This document shows, in pieces, positions 7,849-17,515 of a stretch of DNA of 64,000 nt (within the stretch, counting starts at the first letter, position 1; the number at the start of each line of letters is the position of its first letter). Location: the NCBI GenBank assembly GCA_018830485.1, contig JAHJRQ010000012.1, positions 124,001 through 188,000 of the forward strand. Direction: 5' to 3'. Under the pieces are notes generated by a model. It worked only from the letters and a program-made list of their open reading frames with translations. It was not told the DNA's origin and ran no database searches. A program made the translations under genes and the position numbers. Origin of the DNA: Pseudomonadota bacterium. GTDB lineage: Bacteria; Desulfobacterota; Desulfobulbia; Desulfobulbales; Desulfurivibrionaceae.

Positions 7849-9879
7849 ATGAACAAGAAGATGTATGCGGCGTTGCTGGCCTTGACTGTTGCCTGGCCGG
7901 TTCACGGACGCAGCGCCGAGCCGGTGGCCACCATGGATGAGGTGGTGGTGACGGCGACCAAGACAGCGGAAAACGTCCATGATGTGCCGAATGCCGTGAT
8001 CCTGAAAGACGGTGGGGATATCGAGGACGCGCCGGCCAGGAGTCTCGGCGAGTTGCTGGCCAACGAGCCGGGGCTTGACTGGCGCACCAGGGGCGACTAC
8101 GGCGGGGCCACAGAAGAGCTCCACATTCGGGGCATGGGCGGCGACGCCACCCAGGTTTTCCTGAACGGCATCAACATCAATTCTCCGTCCTTGGGCACTG
8201 CCGACTTGGGCCTGCTGCCCATGGGCAGCATCGAACGGGTTGAGGTGGTCAAGGGGCCTGGTTCCCTGCTGTACGGCACCGGCGCCATGGCCGGTACGGT
8301 GAACATCCTCACCAAGAACCCCGAGCCGGACAAACTGGATATGAAGCTGGGAAGCGGCTTTGGCAGCGAAGGCAATTACGAGCTTTCCGCGGAGCAGGGC
8401 ATGTATGTTGCCGACGGCCTGGGCTACTATCTCACCGCTTCCCGCCGGGAAAGCGACGGCTTCCGCGACAACAGCGACCTCCGCCATAACGACGCCTCCC
8501 TCAAGCTGGTCCACGACAAGAACAAGCTGCTCTCCGCCAGCCTGTATGGCGCCTGGATCGACCGGGAATACGGGGTGCCGGGGGTGAAGCCGCCCGACAC
8601 CACCCAGGAACATGTTGTCAACGGAACCCGGATGTACAACGCTGATGCCGCAAGCCTGGTGAACGAGGGCAGTGACCAAAACTTTTACTCAGCCCTGGAA
8701 TTGAAAAGCCAGCCGCTTTCCTGGCTGACCCTTGCCCTGCGGGGCGATGCGGTGAACATGGAAAATTATTTTTACCAGCGCTACAACGCAACCGGCGCCG
8801 GTCAGGAAACCTGGGTCACCAACGAGATTCTGGGGTTGGAGGGTACGGCGGAGATGCGGTTGCCAAAAGGGATTACCCTGCTGCTAGGCAGTCAGTACCG
8901 CAATTACGATTACACCAACGAGGTGGGTGGCCTGGATGCCTATGGGGTGGCGCTACCCGCCGCCACCACCGAGGCAGAGCATGATGTCTTCACCCAAGGC
9001 AACTACGGCGAGGCACAATGGCAGGCGAACCAGTACCTGAAGCTGCTTGCGGGGCTGCGCTATGAGGAGCACTCCATGTTCGGCAACGAAACCCTGCCCC
9101 GTTTCGGCGTCATGGTGACCCCCCAGGAAACGACCAGCATCAAGTTCGGTCACGGCAAGCACTTCAAGGCGCCCACCATGAACGACCTCTACTGGCCGGA
9201 AAGCGCGTATGTGCGGGGGAACCCCGATCTGAAACCCGAAACCGGCTGGCACAGCGACCTCACGGTGGAACAATCCTTTTTGAAAAAGAAACTGACCGTT
9301 TCGGCAACCTATTTTAAGTGGAACATCGACGACAAGATCGACTGGGCCCAAAATCCGGCCTTCCCTGGCCCGTGGGGGGACAAATATACTCCGTCAAACA
9401 CCAACTCCTACGAGGCCACGGGCTGGGAATTGGGGGTTTCTGCCAAGCCCCTGGATTCGGTAAGGGTGAGCTTGGGCTATACCCGAACCAATGCGGAGGA
9501 AGAGCAGGCTGTCGGGATGTGGAGGCAGGCCCAATACACCCCGCGCAATCTGTTTAAGGGGCAGGCCGACTATTTTCTGCCTTCCGGGCTTACCACCAGC
9601 GTGGTGGTCCGCTATGTGGGCGATCGGCCCGCTGTCTATGCCTCGGATACAGCCACAGACCCTCAGCACACCCTGGATTCTTACATAACCACCGACCTGC
9701 GCATAAGCCGGCGGTTCCAGGAGCACTGGCTGGCAGCCATCACGTGCAACAATATCTTTGATGCCGGGTACGACACCTACACGGCCACCTTCCGCGATGA
9801 AAACCTGGGGAGCACCACCCGGCAGGGATACCCTGGCGCGGGCCGCTCGGCCTTTGCCTCTCTTTCCTACGAGTTCTAA
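7849..9879 (+). CDS. btuB: TonB-dependent outer-membrane receptor, corrinoid (BtuB-like)
   Basis: A 676-residue outer-membrane receptor that would import corrinoids. ATG 7849 is chosen because GGAGGG at 7834-7839 is 9 bases upstream; the in-frame ATG at 7840 is too close to that site. A signal peptide (about 1-24) is followed by a TonB box-like MDEVVVTATK, a plug domain with a VEVVKGPGSLLYG-type motif, and a barrel ending in an aromatic residue (SYEF). It lies behind a cobalamin riboswitch and ahead of BtuF, BtuC and BtuD genes. Substrate assignment rests on that context; the barrel itself does not show specificity. Confidence 0.9.
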   Translation: MNKKMYAALLALTVAWPVHGRSAEPVATMDEVVVTATKTAENVHDVPNAVILKDGGDIEDAPARSLGELLANEPGLDWRTRGDYGGATEELHIRGMGGDATQVFLNGININSPSLGTADLGLLPMGSIERVEVVKGPGSLLYGTGAMAGTVNILTKNPEPDKLDMKLGSGFGSEGNYELSAEQGMYVADGLGYYLTASRRESDGFRDNSDLRHNDASLKLVHDKNKLLSASLYGAWIDREYGVPGVKPPDTTQEHVVNGTRMYNADAASLVNEGSDQNFYSALELKSQPLSWLTLALRGDAVNMENYFYQRYNATGAGQETWVTNEILGLEGTAEMRLPKGITLLLGSQYRNYDYTNEVGGLDAYGVALPAATTEAEHDVFTQGNYGEAQWQANQYLKLLAGLRYEEHSMFGNETLPRFGVMVTPQETTSIKFGHGKHFKAPTMNDLYWPESAYVRGNPDLKPETGWHSDLTVEQSFLKKKLTVSATYFKWNIDDKIDWAQNPAFPGPWGDKYTPSNTNSYEATGWELGVSAKPLDSVRVSLGYTRTNAEEEQAVGMWRQAQYTPRNLFKGQADYFLPSGLTTSVVVRYVGDRPAVYASDTATDPQHTLDSYITTDLRISRRFQEHWLAAITCNNIFDAGYDTYTATFRDENLGSTTRQGYPGAGRSAFASLSYEF

Positions 9880-9887
9880 GAAGAGAT

Positions 9888-11885
9888 ATGCGGAAGAAAC
9901 CTGTTTTTAGTATTGTTGTGTTCATGCTGCTCTGGGCTGGGGCAACTGCCCCGGCCTGGGCGAACCCGCTGCGGGATGCGCAGGAAAGATTCCCTGTTGA
10001 TCATCCTCCCCAGCGGGTGGTGTCGCTGGTGCCCGCCGCCACCGAGATGCTGGTGGCCGTGGGCGCTGGCGACGCAGTTGTTGGAATTACCAGCCACGAC
10101 ACCCTGCCGGTGGACCAAGGAAAAAAAGAGATCGTGGGCGGTTTTGTTGCCCCCTCTTTGGAGAAGATCGCGGCGCTCCACCCCGATCTGATCCTGGTCT
10201 CCAGCCTGCACGGCACGTTGAAGAAACGTTTTCAAGACCAGTGCGCCGTGGTGGAACTTCCCTCGGCTCATTCGGTGGAGCAGGCTCTTGAACGGCTCCA
10301 CGATCTTGGCGCACTGCTTGGCCGGGGGCAGGAGGCGGATGGACTGGCTGCGGGTATTCGCGCCGAGTTGGCGCTGATCCGGGCCAAGGTGGAGCCCATC
10401 CCCGCTGCCAAGCGTCAGCGGGTGATGAGGCTGATGGGACAGGCACCGCTCAGGACGCCGGGGGACGACTCCTTCCAGAACGACTTCATCCGGAGCGCTG
10501 GGGGGATCCCTCCCCGTTTCGGCAGAAATGGGGAGTCTATCGAGGTGAGCCCGGCGGAGATTGTCCGGTTCAATCCGCAGGCCATCTACATGTGCGGGGA
10601 TTCCGCCGCCGAAACGGTGCTGGCCAACCCGGCCCTGCAGAAAATCGAGGCGGTCACACACAAAAGAGTCTTTTCCTTCCCCTGCGAGCTCACCTGCCGC
10701 GCCGGGGTCAACATGGGCGGCTTTGTCTCCTGGCTGGCGGCACGGGTGTACGAACAGGAGTTCTCCGATCCAGCGCACCAGGCGTATCCAGACCAAATGC
10801 TCGAGGCGCGGCCGGTTGCGCTGCCCCTTCCCTATGTCCGGCAGGCACTGATGCAGAAAAGCCGGGTCCGCGATTTCATCAACAAAACCCTGGTGGTGGA
10901 TTTCACCACGCCGCAGCGCATACTCTCCACCCTGGAGGGGATGCGGGAGGGCGTGATGAGCGTGGGCAATCATTATTATCCCCCGCCTTCCTGGGGGCTT
11001 GGCCACACCAGCGGCTTGGACGGCTTGCGCCGGACGGTGACTACCGCCCTGGCCCGGCCAGCCGCCCAGACCAGCCTGTTGTTCACCGGGGCGGACATGG
11101 ATTATCTCGTCGTGGCTAAAAAATCGTTTCGCGACCTCACCGTGTATGCCCTGGTTACCGCGGGAGTCAAGACCAACGCCATGCGCATGGCCAAGGACAG
11201 CGGCAACTTTTACGAGCCCGGCACCATCAATATCGTCTTGCTCACCAATGCCCAGTTGAGCGAACAGGCCATGAGCCGGGCGATCATCACCGCCACCGAG
11301 GCCAAGAGTGCGGCCTTGACCGACCTGGACATCCGCAGCACCTACAGCCCAAACTATGCCGCCACGGGCACCGGCACCGACAACCTTCTGGTGGTGCAGG
11401 GCGAGGGACCCGGGATCAACGGCGCGGGCGGACACACCAAAATGGGGGAACTCATTGCCGCCGCCGTGTATGACGGAGTACGCCGGGCCATCGCCGGACA
11501 GAACAGGATAACCGCCGACCGCTCCATCTTTGCCCGGCTGGAGGAGCGGCGGATCAATCTTGCCTCGCTGCTGCCCTCCGAGCCCGAGGAATGCTCCCTG
11601 GATCGCCGGCAATTGGTTGCCGCCGTGGAGGATGCGCTCATGCAGCCGGAATATGCCGGGTTCATGGCAGGTTCGCTGGCCATAAGCGATGCGGCCCAAG
11701 CAGGGCTTGCCGATCCGAGGGGACATGCATCCTGGGCCAGGGCTGTGGCTGCGCGGCTGGCTGGCCGTGCGGTTGAGCCCTGGCGCACGCGTTTTTCCGA
11801 AGGCCAGTTGCCCCCGCTGGTGGCAAAGGCCTTGGAGGCACTGGTCAACGGGGTATGCGGTAGGGAAAAAGGGAGCGCGGATTGA
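9888..11885 (+). CDS. Exported fusion: BtuF-like corrinoid-binding domain plus CbiZ amidohydrolase
   Basis: A 665-residue fusion. A signal peptide (1-25, AWA before NP) precedes a class III periplasmic binding domain (about 40-300; RVVSLVPAATEML at its start). Residues about 330-540 match the CbiZ family of adenosylcobinamide amidohydrolases (VGNHYYPP near 359, GTGTDNLLV at 494-502, GGHTKMGE at 514-521). About 120 further residues have no clear assignment. CbiZ removes the lower-ligand arm of cobinamides so that foreign corrinoids can be remodelled; known CbiZ proteins act in the cytoplasm. Here the signal peptide and the fused binding domain place the enzyme in the periplasm. It starts 9 bases after btuB and overlaps the tonB start. 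Confidence 0.88.
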   Translation: MRKKPVFSIVVFMLLWAGATAPAWANPLRDAQERFPVDHPPQRVVSLVPAATEMLVAVGAGDAVVGITSHDTLPVDQGKKEIVGGFVAPSLEKIAALHPDLILVSSLHGTLKKRFQDQCAVVELPSAHSVEQALERLHDLGALLGRGQEADGLAAGIRAELALIRAKVEPIPAAKRQRVMRLMGQAPLRTPGDDSFQNDFIRSAGGIPPRFGRNGESIEVSPAEIVRFNPQAIYMCGDSAAETVLANPALQKIEAVTHKRVFSFPCELTCRAGVNMGGFVSWLAARVYEQEFSDPAHQAYPDQMLEARPVALPLPYVRQALMQKSRVRDFINKTLVVDFTTPQRILSTLEGMREGVMSVGNHYYPPPSWGLGHTSGLDGLRRTVTTALARPAAQTSLLFTGADMDYLVVAKKSFRDLTVYALVTAGVKTNAMRMAKDSGNFYEPGTINIVLLTNAQLSEQAMSRAIITATEAKSAALTDLDIRSTYSPNYAATGTGTDNLLVVQGEGPGINGAGGHTKMGELIAAAVYDGVRRAIAGQNRITADRSIFARLEERRINLASLLPSEPEECSLDRRQLVAAVEDALMQPEYAGFMAGSLAISDAAQAGLADPRGHASWARAVAARLAGRAVEPWRTRFSEGQLPPLVAKALEALVNGVCGREKGSAD

Positions 11886-12700
11886 AGACGGATTCGACGA
11901 CACTGGAGCTGTATACTGCCGGGCAATCGGACAGGCAGATCACTGCCGGAATCCGGCCCACCCCGGTATCTCTCCCTTGGCTTGGATTCGCCGTTTTAAA
12001 CGGAGGGCCCGTGCGGGCGCTGCTGTGCTCGCTTCTGTTGCACGGGGCTCTGCTGCTTATCTCTCTGGTTGGCTGGAGTCTGTTGCCCATGGAGCAGGCA
12101 CCCCCTTCGGTGATCTCGGTGTTTACCCTGCAGCAGGAAGGCGAACCGGAAGCACCGGGTGGAACGCGTTCTGAAAATGCTCCCACGACTCAACAGATAA
12201 AAGAACCTACTACCAAGGGGATACACGACAATACAGAAGTGAGGCCTGAAATTGCTCCTTCACTCGTATCGTCCTCCCCTGCCAATCCCGAACCTGGACA
12301 CGTCATGGCATCAGAGCCACCGATGGACGCCACTGCCCAACAAGGTACTGGCTCGGGCAGTCCCGCTCCCAGCCCCACTCCTGTCGGTGGGACAGGCGAA
12401 GGCGCACCAACCGGCGAGATATTGGCCCGCCCGCTCTACACAATCAATCCGCCGCCGCCCTACCCCAGGCTGGCCCGCAAGCTTGGCCACGAAGGCGTTG
12501 TGCAGCTTGAGGCGCTGGTTTCCATTGCCGGCCGGGTGGATGATCTGCGGATTGCCGCAAGCAGCGGCCATGAATCCCTGGATGCCGCAGCCCTGGAGGC
12601 CGTGCGTTTCTGGCGGTTTTCCGCTGGCCAGCGCAACGGGCAGCCCGTAGCCATGCGGGTCCGGGTGCCGGTGCGTTTCAGCCTGCGGGCGGGGAGCTGA
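11882..12700 (+). CDS. tonB: TonB family energy transducer
   Basis: A 272-residue TonB protein from a TTG start that overlaps the previous stop (TTGA). A cytoplasmic N-terminus of about 44 residues, one membrane helix (about 45-67), a Pro/Glu-rich spacer (about 70-185) and a C-terminal TonB domain (YPRLARKLGHEG near 192, then a VRFWRFSAG strand) are in the right order. It would couple proton motive force to the BtuB-like receptor. ExbB and ExbD are not in the window, so it must share a distant pair. The overlapping start ties its level to the fusion protein. Confidence 0.9.
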   Translation: MKTDSTTLELYTAGQSDRQITAGIRPTPVSLPWLGFAVLNGGPVRALLCSLLLHGALLLISLVGWSLLPMEQAPPSVISVFTLQQEGEPEAPGGTRSENAPTTQQIKEPTTKGIHDNTEVRPEIAPSLVSSSPANPEPGHVMASEPPMDATAQQGTGSGSPAPSPTPVGGTGEGAPTGEILARPLYTINPPPPYPRLARKLGHEGVVQLEALVSIAGRVDDLRIAASSGHESLDAAALEAVRFWRFSAGQRNGQPVAMRVRVPVRFSLRAGS

Positions 12701-12705
12701 AAACA

Positions 12706-14067
12706 GTGCAAGAACCCTTAAAAAAAACCGGGCGCGGCATCGTCCTGGCCGCCCCGTCCAGCAACAGCGGCAAGACCCTACTGAGCCTGGGACTGGGCGC
12801 GGCCCTGTTACGGGACGGCCTATCGGTGCAGTATTTCAAGTGCGGCCCGGATTTCATTGATCCCACCCTGCACCGGCTGGTGAGCGGTCGGGTGTCGCGC
12901 AACCTGGATCTGCGGATGTGCGGCCCAGCTTTTGTGCGGCAGAGCTATGCCCGACACTGCGCTGCGGATTTCGTCATCGTCGAAGGGGTGATGGGGCTCT
13001 TCGACGGCGGCGAGGCCAGCACCGCATCCTTGGCCAGAACCCTTGCGCTGCCGGTGGTGCTGGTGGTGGACGCTTCGTCCTGCGCCGAGAGCATCGCGGC
13101 CCTGGTACATGGCTTTGAATCCTTTGACCCGCAACTCACCATTGCCGGAGTCATCTTCAACCGGGTTGGCAGCGAGAGCCATTACCGGCTGCTTGCCCAG
13201 GCTGTGCACGAACATTGCCGGACCGAGGTGTTGGGCGGGGTTCCCCGGCATGACGATTTTCTGGTTTCCGGCCGTCATCTCGGTCTGCACATGGACCACG
13301 ACGAACCGCTTTCCTCGGAAAGGATCAACAGGATCGCCGAGGTCATGGCCCAACATATCGATCTCGCGCTGTTGCGGGAGAAGGGCGCGGTCCTGCCCAA
13401 AGTTTCCGGGTCGGCGGAAGTACGTAAAACAGCGCCGTGCGTTCGTCTCGGCATTGCCAGGGATGCGGCTTTTTGTTTTTATTATGAGGACAACCTTGAT
13501 CTTTTACGGGCGGCCGGCGCGGAGTTGATTCCGTTCAGCCCCCTGTCCGACTCGAAGTTACCCGACGACCTGGACGGCTTGTACCTGGGCGGCGGCTACC
13601 CGGAACTCCATGCGGAGGCCCTGGCGGCCAACCATTCCCTCCGGGAGGAGATTGGCCGCCGGGCCAAGGCTGGGCTGCCGATCTATGGCGAATGCGGCGG
13701 CTTCATGTATCTGTGCGAGGCGCTGGTTACGGCGGAGGGCGCGGAATATCCCATGGCCGGGGTATTTCCGGTAAAAGCCCGGATGCAGAAACGGCTGGTG
13801 CGGCTCGGCTATTGCACGGCAACGGTTACGAAAAACACCCTGTGGCCGGAAGGTGCGAGCCTTTTCGGCCATGAGTTTCACTATTCGGAGACAGACCCCA
13901 TACCCGATTGGGTTGAGAGGATGTATCGCCTCGATGATGGCAGGCCCGAAGGTTTTTGCCTGCACAATACCCTGGCCGGGTACATGCATCTGCATCTGGG
14001 GGCCACCCCCGAGGCGGCCGCCCACCTCATCGAGTTTTGCCGCACACATGGCAGGGAGGCACAGTGA
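12706..14067 (+). CDS. cbiA: Cobyrinate a,c-diamide synthase (CbiA/CobB)
   Basis: A 453-residue glutamine-dependent amidotransferase from GTG 12706, 5 bases after the tonB stop. The N-terminal dethiobiotin-synthase-like domain has P-loop APSSNSGKT (15-23) and KCGPDFIDPT near 46. The C-terminal class I glutaminase domain holds GECGGFMYL with catalytic Cys330. It amidates the a and c side chains of cobyrinate in cobalamin synthesis. It is the only ring-modifying enzyme in this operon, so other biosynthesis genes must lie elsewhere. The stop overlaps the next start. Confidence 0.95.
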   Translation: MQEPLKKTGRGIVLAAPSSNSGKTLLSLGLGAALLRDGLSVQYFKCGPDFIDPTLHRLVSGRVSRNLDLRMCGPAFVRQSYARHCAADFVIVEGVMGLFDGGEASTASLARTLALPVVLVVDASSCAESIAALVHGFESFDPQLTIAGVIFNRVGSESHYRLLAQAVHEHCRTEVLGGVPRHDDFLVSGRHLGLHMDHDEPLSSERINRIAEVMAQHIDLALLREKGAVLPKVSGSAEVRKTAPCVRLGIARDAAFCFYYEDNLDLLRAAGAELIPFSPLSDSKLPDDLDGLYLGGGYPELHAEALAANHSLREEIGRRAKAGLPIYGECGGFMYLCEALVTAEGAEYPMAGVFPVKARMQKRLVRLGYCTATVTKNTLWPEGASLFGHEFHYSETDPIPDWVERMYRLDDGRPEGFCLHNTLAGYMHLHLGATPEAAAHLIEFCRTHGREAQ

Positions 14068-14969
14068 GACAAAGAAACACCATTTTCCCCCTCATCCTCC
14101 TTGTTGCCCTGTTTTTTCCAGGACTGAGCTCTGCGGCCACCGTGGTGGATCAGGCCGGCCGGACGGTATCTCTCCCCAATGCGCCCAAGCGCATCGTTGC
14201 CCTAGCTCCCAGCCTGGCCGAGATCGTCTTTGATCTGGGCCAGGGTGCCAGTCTGGTGGGGGTGACCCAGTTCAGCGACTTTCCGGCCGAGGCCAAGAGT
14301 CTCCCCAGGGTCGGCTCCTATGTAAGGTTGGATCTTGAACGGATCGTGGCCCTCAAGCCTGACCTCTGCCTCGGTATCCGGGACGGCAATCCCAAGCATC
14401 AGGTGGAAAAAATCGAAGCTGCCGGGATTCCGGTGTACATCATCGACCCGCGCGATATCAAGGGGATTATGGCAGCCATCCAGGGGGTGGGCGAGGTGCT
14501 CGGCGTGCCGGCACGGGCCGAAGCGCTTGTTGCCGAAATGTCCGGCCGCGTTGCGCGTGTGCGGCAGCAGGTGGCGACAACCCACTCCCGGCCGCGGGTC
14601 TTTTTCCAGCTCTACTCACCCCCCATCGTCACCGCCGGCACCAGAACCTTTATCCACGAATTGATCACCATTGCCGGCGGCGTCAATCTGGGGGCCGGGC
14701 CAGTTGACTATCCGCGCTTGAGTTGGGAAAAAGTGCTCTCCCTTGATCCGGAGGTGGTGGTGGTCACCGCCATGGGCGGCAAACAGAAACCGGAGCAACT
14801 GAAGGCGCAATGGCAGCAGTGGACGCAGCTTTCCGCAGTGCGTTCAGGCCGGGTGCATGTGGTGGACGACAACCTCTTCGACCGGCCGACTCCGCGCCTC
14901 ATTAACGGGATGGAGGCGTTGCTTCGCGTCCTCCATCCCGAGTTGTTCGGAGCCGCGCATGTTCAATGA
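14064..14969 (+). CDS. btuF: Periplasmic corrinoid-binding protein BtuF
   Basis: A 301-residue class III substrate-binding protein. GTG 14064 overlaps the cbiA stop by 4 bases and has GGGAGG upstream; earlier in-frame starts run inside cbiA. A signal peptide (about 1-23) precedes the binding domain with RIVALAPSLAEIVF near residue 42, the BtuF/FhuD-type opening. It is the second corrinoid-binding domain in the operon, besides the one fused to CbiZ, and is the more likely donor to BtuC. It overlaps the btuC start by 11 bases. Confidence 0.92.
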   Translation: MRQRNTIFPLILLVALFFPGLSSAATVVDQAGRTVSLPNAPKRIVALAPSLAEIVFDLGQGASLVGVTQFSDFPAEAKSLPRVGSYVRLDLERIVALKPDLCLGIRDGNPKHQVEKIEAAGIPVYIIDPRDIKGIMAAIQGVGEVLGVPARAEALVAEMSGRVARVRQQVATTHSRPRVFFQLYSPPIVTAGTRTFIHELITIAGGVNLGAGPVDYPRLSWEKVLSLDPEVVVVTAMGGKQKPEQLKAQWQQWTQLSAVRSGRVHVVDDNLFDRPTPRLINGMEALLRVLHPELFGAAHVQ

Positions 14970-15969
14970 CCTTCGTTTGGGCGTTCGACTCACCCTGGTG
15001 ACCATCGCGCTGGCCGGGCTGCTGGCAATAAGCTTCCTGCTCGGCATGGGCATCGGCCCATCCGGCAACGGGATTTCCGAGCTGCTGACCGCGGTTTTCG
15101 GCAGCGGCGACCCGCAATCGGTCTTCAGCGTTATTGTCTGGAAGATCCGGCTGCCCCGGGTTATCCTGGCAGCGGCGGTGGGCTCCACCCTTTCCTTGGG
15201 TGGGCTGGTGTTTCAGGCCCTGCTCCGCAATCCGCTTGCCGAGCCTTACATCCTCGGTATCTCGGGCGGTTCGGCGGTGGGGGCAATCGGCGGCATGCTC
15301 CTTGGGTTTTCTCCCTTTCCCGGCATGGCCCTGGCCGCCTTTGCGGGCAGCCTCCTGATTCTTGTCCTGGTGGTCGGCCTGATCTCCGGCAACACCTCCA
15401 TGGGCCGGGACTCCCTCCTCCTGGGCGGGGTAATGATGAATGCCTTCTGCGGGGCGATCATCATGTTTCTTATTTCCATTACCCAGACTTCGGAGGTCCA
15501 CCAGATCCTTTTCTGGCTCATGGGCGACCTTTCCATGTCCGGTCTCGACCGCTTGCCGGTGCTGCTTCTCCTCTTGCCCTGTTTCGCCGTAATTTTCGCG
15601 CTGTCGAAACCTTTGAATATGCTCCTGGCCGGGAGGGAATCCGCGGCCAGCCTGGGGATCGACGTGCGGCGGCTCACCATGCTGCTGTTGCTGGTCACCA
15701 CCTGCATGGTGAGCTTGGTGGTGTGCCAGTCCGGGTTGATCGGTTTTGTCGGTCTGGTTATTCCCCATGTCCTTCGCTTGCTTCTGGGGCCGGACCACCG
15801 GCTGCTCGTGCCGGCCTGCATCCTGGGCGGCGCTTCCTACCTGATCCTCTGCGATCTCCTGGCCCGCACCCTACCAACCTCTGGCGAGATGCCTGTAGGT
15901 ATTGTCACGGCCCTCATCGGAGCCCCGCTTTTCATCGCCCTGCTGTGGAGGTCCCGCCGATGCCAGTGA
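14959..15969 (+). CDS. btuC: Corrinoid ABC transporter permease BtuC
   Basis: A 336-residue FecCD-family permease with about nine to ten membrane helices. ATG 14959 overlaps the btuF end; longer frames start within btuF. Family sequence features include KIRLPRVILAAAVG near residue 61, GLVFQALLRNPLAEP near 80 and a C-terminal GLIGFVGLVIPHVLR segment that contacts the ATPase. It would pass corrinoid across the inner membrane as part of BtuCDF. Its end overlaps btuD by 10 bases. Confidence 0.95.
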   Translation: MFNDLRLGVRLTLVTIALAGLLAISFLLGMGIGPSGNGISELLTAVFGSGDPQSVFSVIVWKIRLPRVILAAAVGSTLSLGGLVFQALLRNPLAEPYILGISGGSAVGAIGGMLLGFSPFPGMALAAFAGSLLILVLVVGLISGNTSMGRDSLLLGGVMMNAFCGAIIMFLISITQTSEVHQILFWLMGDLSMSGLDRLPVLLLLLPCFAVIFALSKPLNMLLAGRESAASLGIDVRRLTMLLLLVTTCMVSLVVCQSGLIGFVGLVIPHVLRLLLGPDHRLLVPACILGGASYLILCDLLARTLPTSGEMPVGIVTALIGAPLFIALLWRSRRCQ

Positions 15970-16757
15970 TCTCTGTCACGGGTCTTGATCTCTGTTACGG
16001 CAAGCGGCAGGTGCTGCAGGATATTTCCATGCAGGTGCATCACGGGGAATTCTATCTCATCATCGGGCCAAACGGCAGCGGCAAAACCAGCCTGCTCAAG
16101 GCACTGGCCAATCTTCTCCCCATCGCTGACGGCCAGATCGAGATTCTCGGCAAATCATTGACCAGCTATACCAGACGGCAATTGGCGCGCAAGCTTGCCG
16201 TGGTGCCCCAGCAGATTTCCCTGGACTTCCCATTTTCCGTGGCGGAAACCGTGCTCATGGGGCGGGCCCCGCATCTTGGCCTCATGGGAATTGAGAGGGG
16301 AGCAGACCACGCCTTGGCCCGGGAGGCCATGCATTTTACCGATGTGGCCCATCTTGCCGACCGCCCTCTTGACCAGTTGAGCGGCGGCGAGAGGCAGCGG
16401 GTGATCATTGCCCGGGCGCTCTGCCAGCAGCCGGAGATCATCCTGCTCGATGAGCCGACCGCCTCCCTGGACCCGGCCCACCAGATCCAGATCATGGATC
16501 TGATGGAGCGATTCCGCGTGGAAAAAGGGACCACGGTTATCATGGTGTCCCACGACCTCAATCTGGCCTCCCTCTATGGCGATCGGCTGCTGCTGCTCCA
16601 TAACGGCAGAGTGGAAATGGTGGGTTCACCCGACGAGGTGCTCACTGCCGAGCGCCTTGGCGGTTGCTATGGCTGCGCCATGCTGGTCGAGAAAAATTCC
16701 CTGGGCCAGATGCCCCGCGTAACGCCTATTCCGCAGAAATACTCTCATATTGTGTAA
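15960..16757 (+). CDS. btuD: Corrinoid ABC transporter ATPase BtuD
   Basis: A 265-residue ATPase of the FecE/BtuD type. It carries Walker A GPNGSGKTS near residues 36-44, signature LSGGERQR, Walker B IILLDEP and a switch histidine (MVSHDLN). ATG 15960 overlaps the btuC end by 10 bases. It energises corrinoid import through BtuC. The CBS-free C-terminal 20 residues are of no clear function. A gap of 156 bases separates it from the FmdE gene. Confidence 0.94.
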   Translation: MPVISVTGLDLCYGKRQVLQDISMQVHHGEFYLIIGPNGSGKTSLLKALANLLPIADGQIEILGKSLTSYTRRQLARKLAVVPQQISLDFPFSVAETVLMGRAPHLGLMGIERGADHALAREAMHFTDVAHLADRPLDQLSGGERQRVIIARALCQQPEIILLDEPTASLDPAHQIQIMDLMERFRVEKGTTVIMVSHDLNLASLYGDRLLLLHNGRVEMVGSPDEVLTAERLGGCYGCAMLVEKNSLGQMPRVTPIPQKYSHIV

Positions 16758-16913
16758 GGCCGTGCCACGGGCAGGTTTCGCCTTGTTGTGTCCGAACCAT
16801 AGCCATTTTCCCGGCGCCGTGACTTTCTCTGGCAAAATTTCCCTCTTTCGCCTACATTCGTATGCATGGATTTGCGTCGGTCACGGCGCCGTTTTCAATA
16901 CCGGAGAAATTAC

Positions 16914-17492
16914 ATGGAAACATTCGAGCAACTTCTTGAAAAATCGACTAAAATACACGGCCACATCTGCGCAGGCCAGGTCATCGGGGTGCGCATGTCC
17001 ATGATCGGCCTGCGGGAGATCGGCATCGACGATCCAAAGGCGCAGCGCAAGGATTTCTATGTGCTGGTGGAGATAGATCGCTGCGCCACCGACGCCATCC
17101 AGACCGTCACCGGCTGTTCGTTGGGCAAGCGTTCCCTGAAATGGCTGGATTACGGGATCATGGCCGCCACCTTTGTCAATCTCAAGACCTCCAAGGCGGT
17201 GCGGATCACGGCCCTTGAGGAGTCGCGGGAGACCTCGAAAAAATACTGCCCTGAGATCGGCGACAAGTACAAGCAGCAGTTGGAAGCCTACCGGATCATG
17301 CCCGAAGCGGAGCTGTTCAAGGTGCAGGAAGTCAAAATCACCGTGCCGGAAGAGGACATGCCGGGCCGGCCCATGCGGAGAGTGCAATGCGAGCGCTGCG
17401 GGGACTGGGTGCAGGATTGCCGCGAGGTGATGCAGGACGGTAAGCCCCTCTGCAAGCCCTGCGCCTTTGGCCGTTACTACGAAATTATCTGA
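16914..17492 (+). CDS. FmdE family protein with C-terminal zinc ribbon
   Basis: A 192-residue cytoplasmic protein. The FmdE domain starts with the motif HGHICAGQ (residues 15-22), whose His and Cys bind metal in related structures, and continues to about 130. A C-terminal four-Cys ribbon (CERCG ... CKPC, about 160-185) is added. FmdE domains were named from formylmethanofuran dehydrogenase, but in bacteria stand-alone copies have no settled function and often sit beside molybdopterin or metal-uptake genes. ATG 16914 is chosen for the CCGGAG site 9 bases upstream. It is followed by the MoeA-like gene after 23 bases. Confidence 0.87.
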   Translation: METFEQLLEKSTKIHGHICAGQVIGVRMSMIGLREIGIDDPKAQRKDFYVLVEIDRCATDAIQTVTGCSLGKRSLKWLDYGIMAATFVNLKTSKAVRITALEESRETSKKYCPEIGDKYKQQLEAYRIMPEAELFKVQEVKITVPEEDMPGRPMRRVQCERCGDWVQDCREVMQDGKPLCKPCAFGRYYEII

Positions 17493-17515
17493 GCCTCGGG
17501 CTGCTGGAGCACAAT

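Noticed and set aside
6158-7849. 563-residue minus-strand frame over the permease and riboswitch region
   Set aside because: It runs through a cobalamin riboswitch and a terminator and has no recognisable domain.
9876-11903. Long open frame on the minus strand opposite the BtuF-CbiZ fusion
   Set aside because: It is a codon-bias shadow: GC-rich DNA gives long antisense frames. The plus-strand frame has clear family motifs and the antisense product looks low-complexity.
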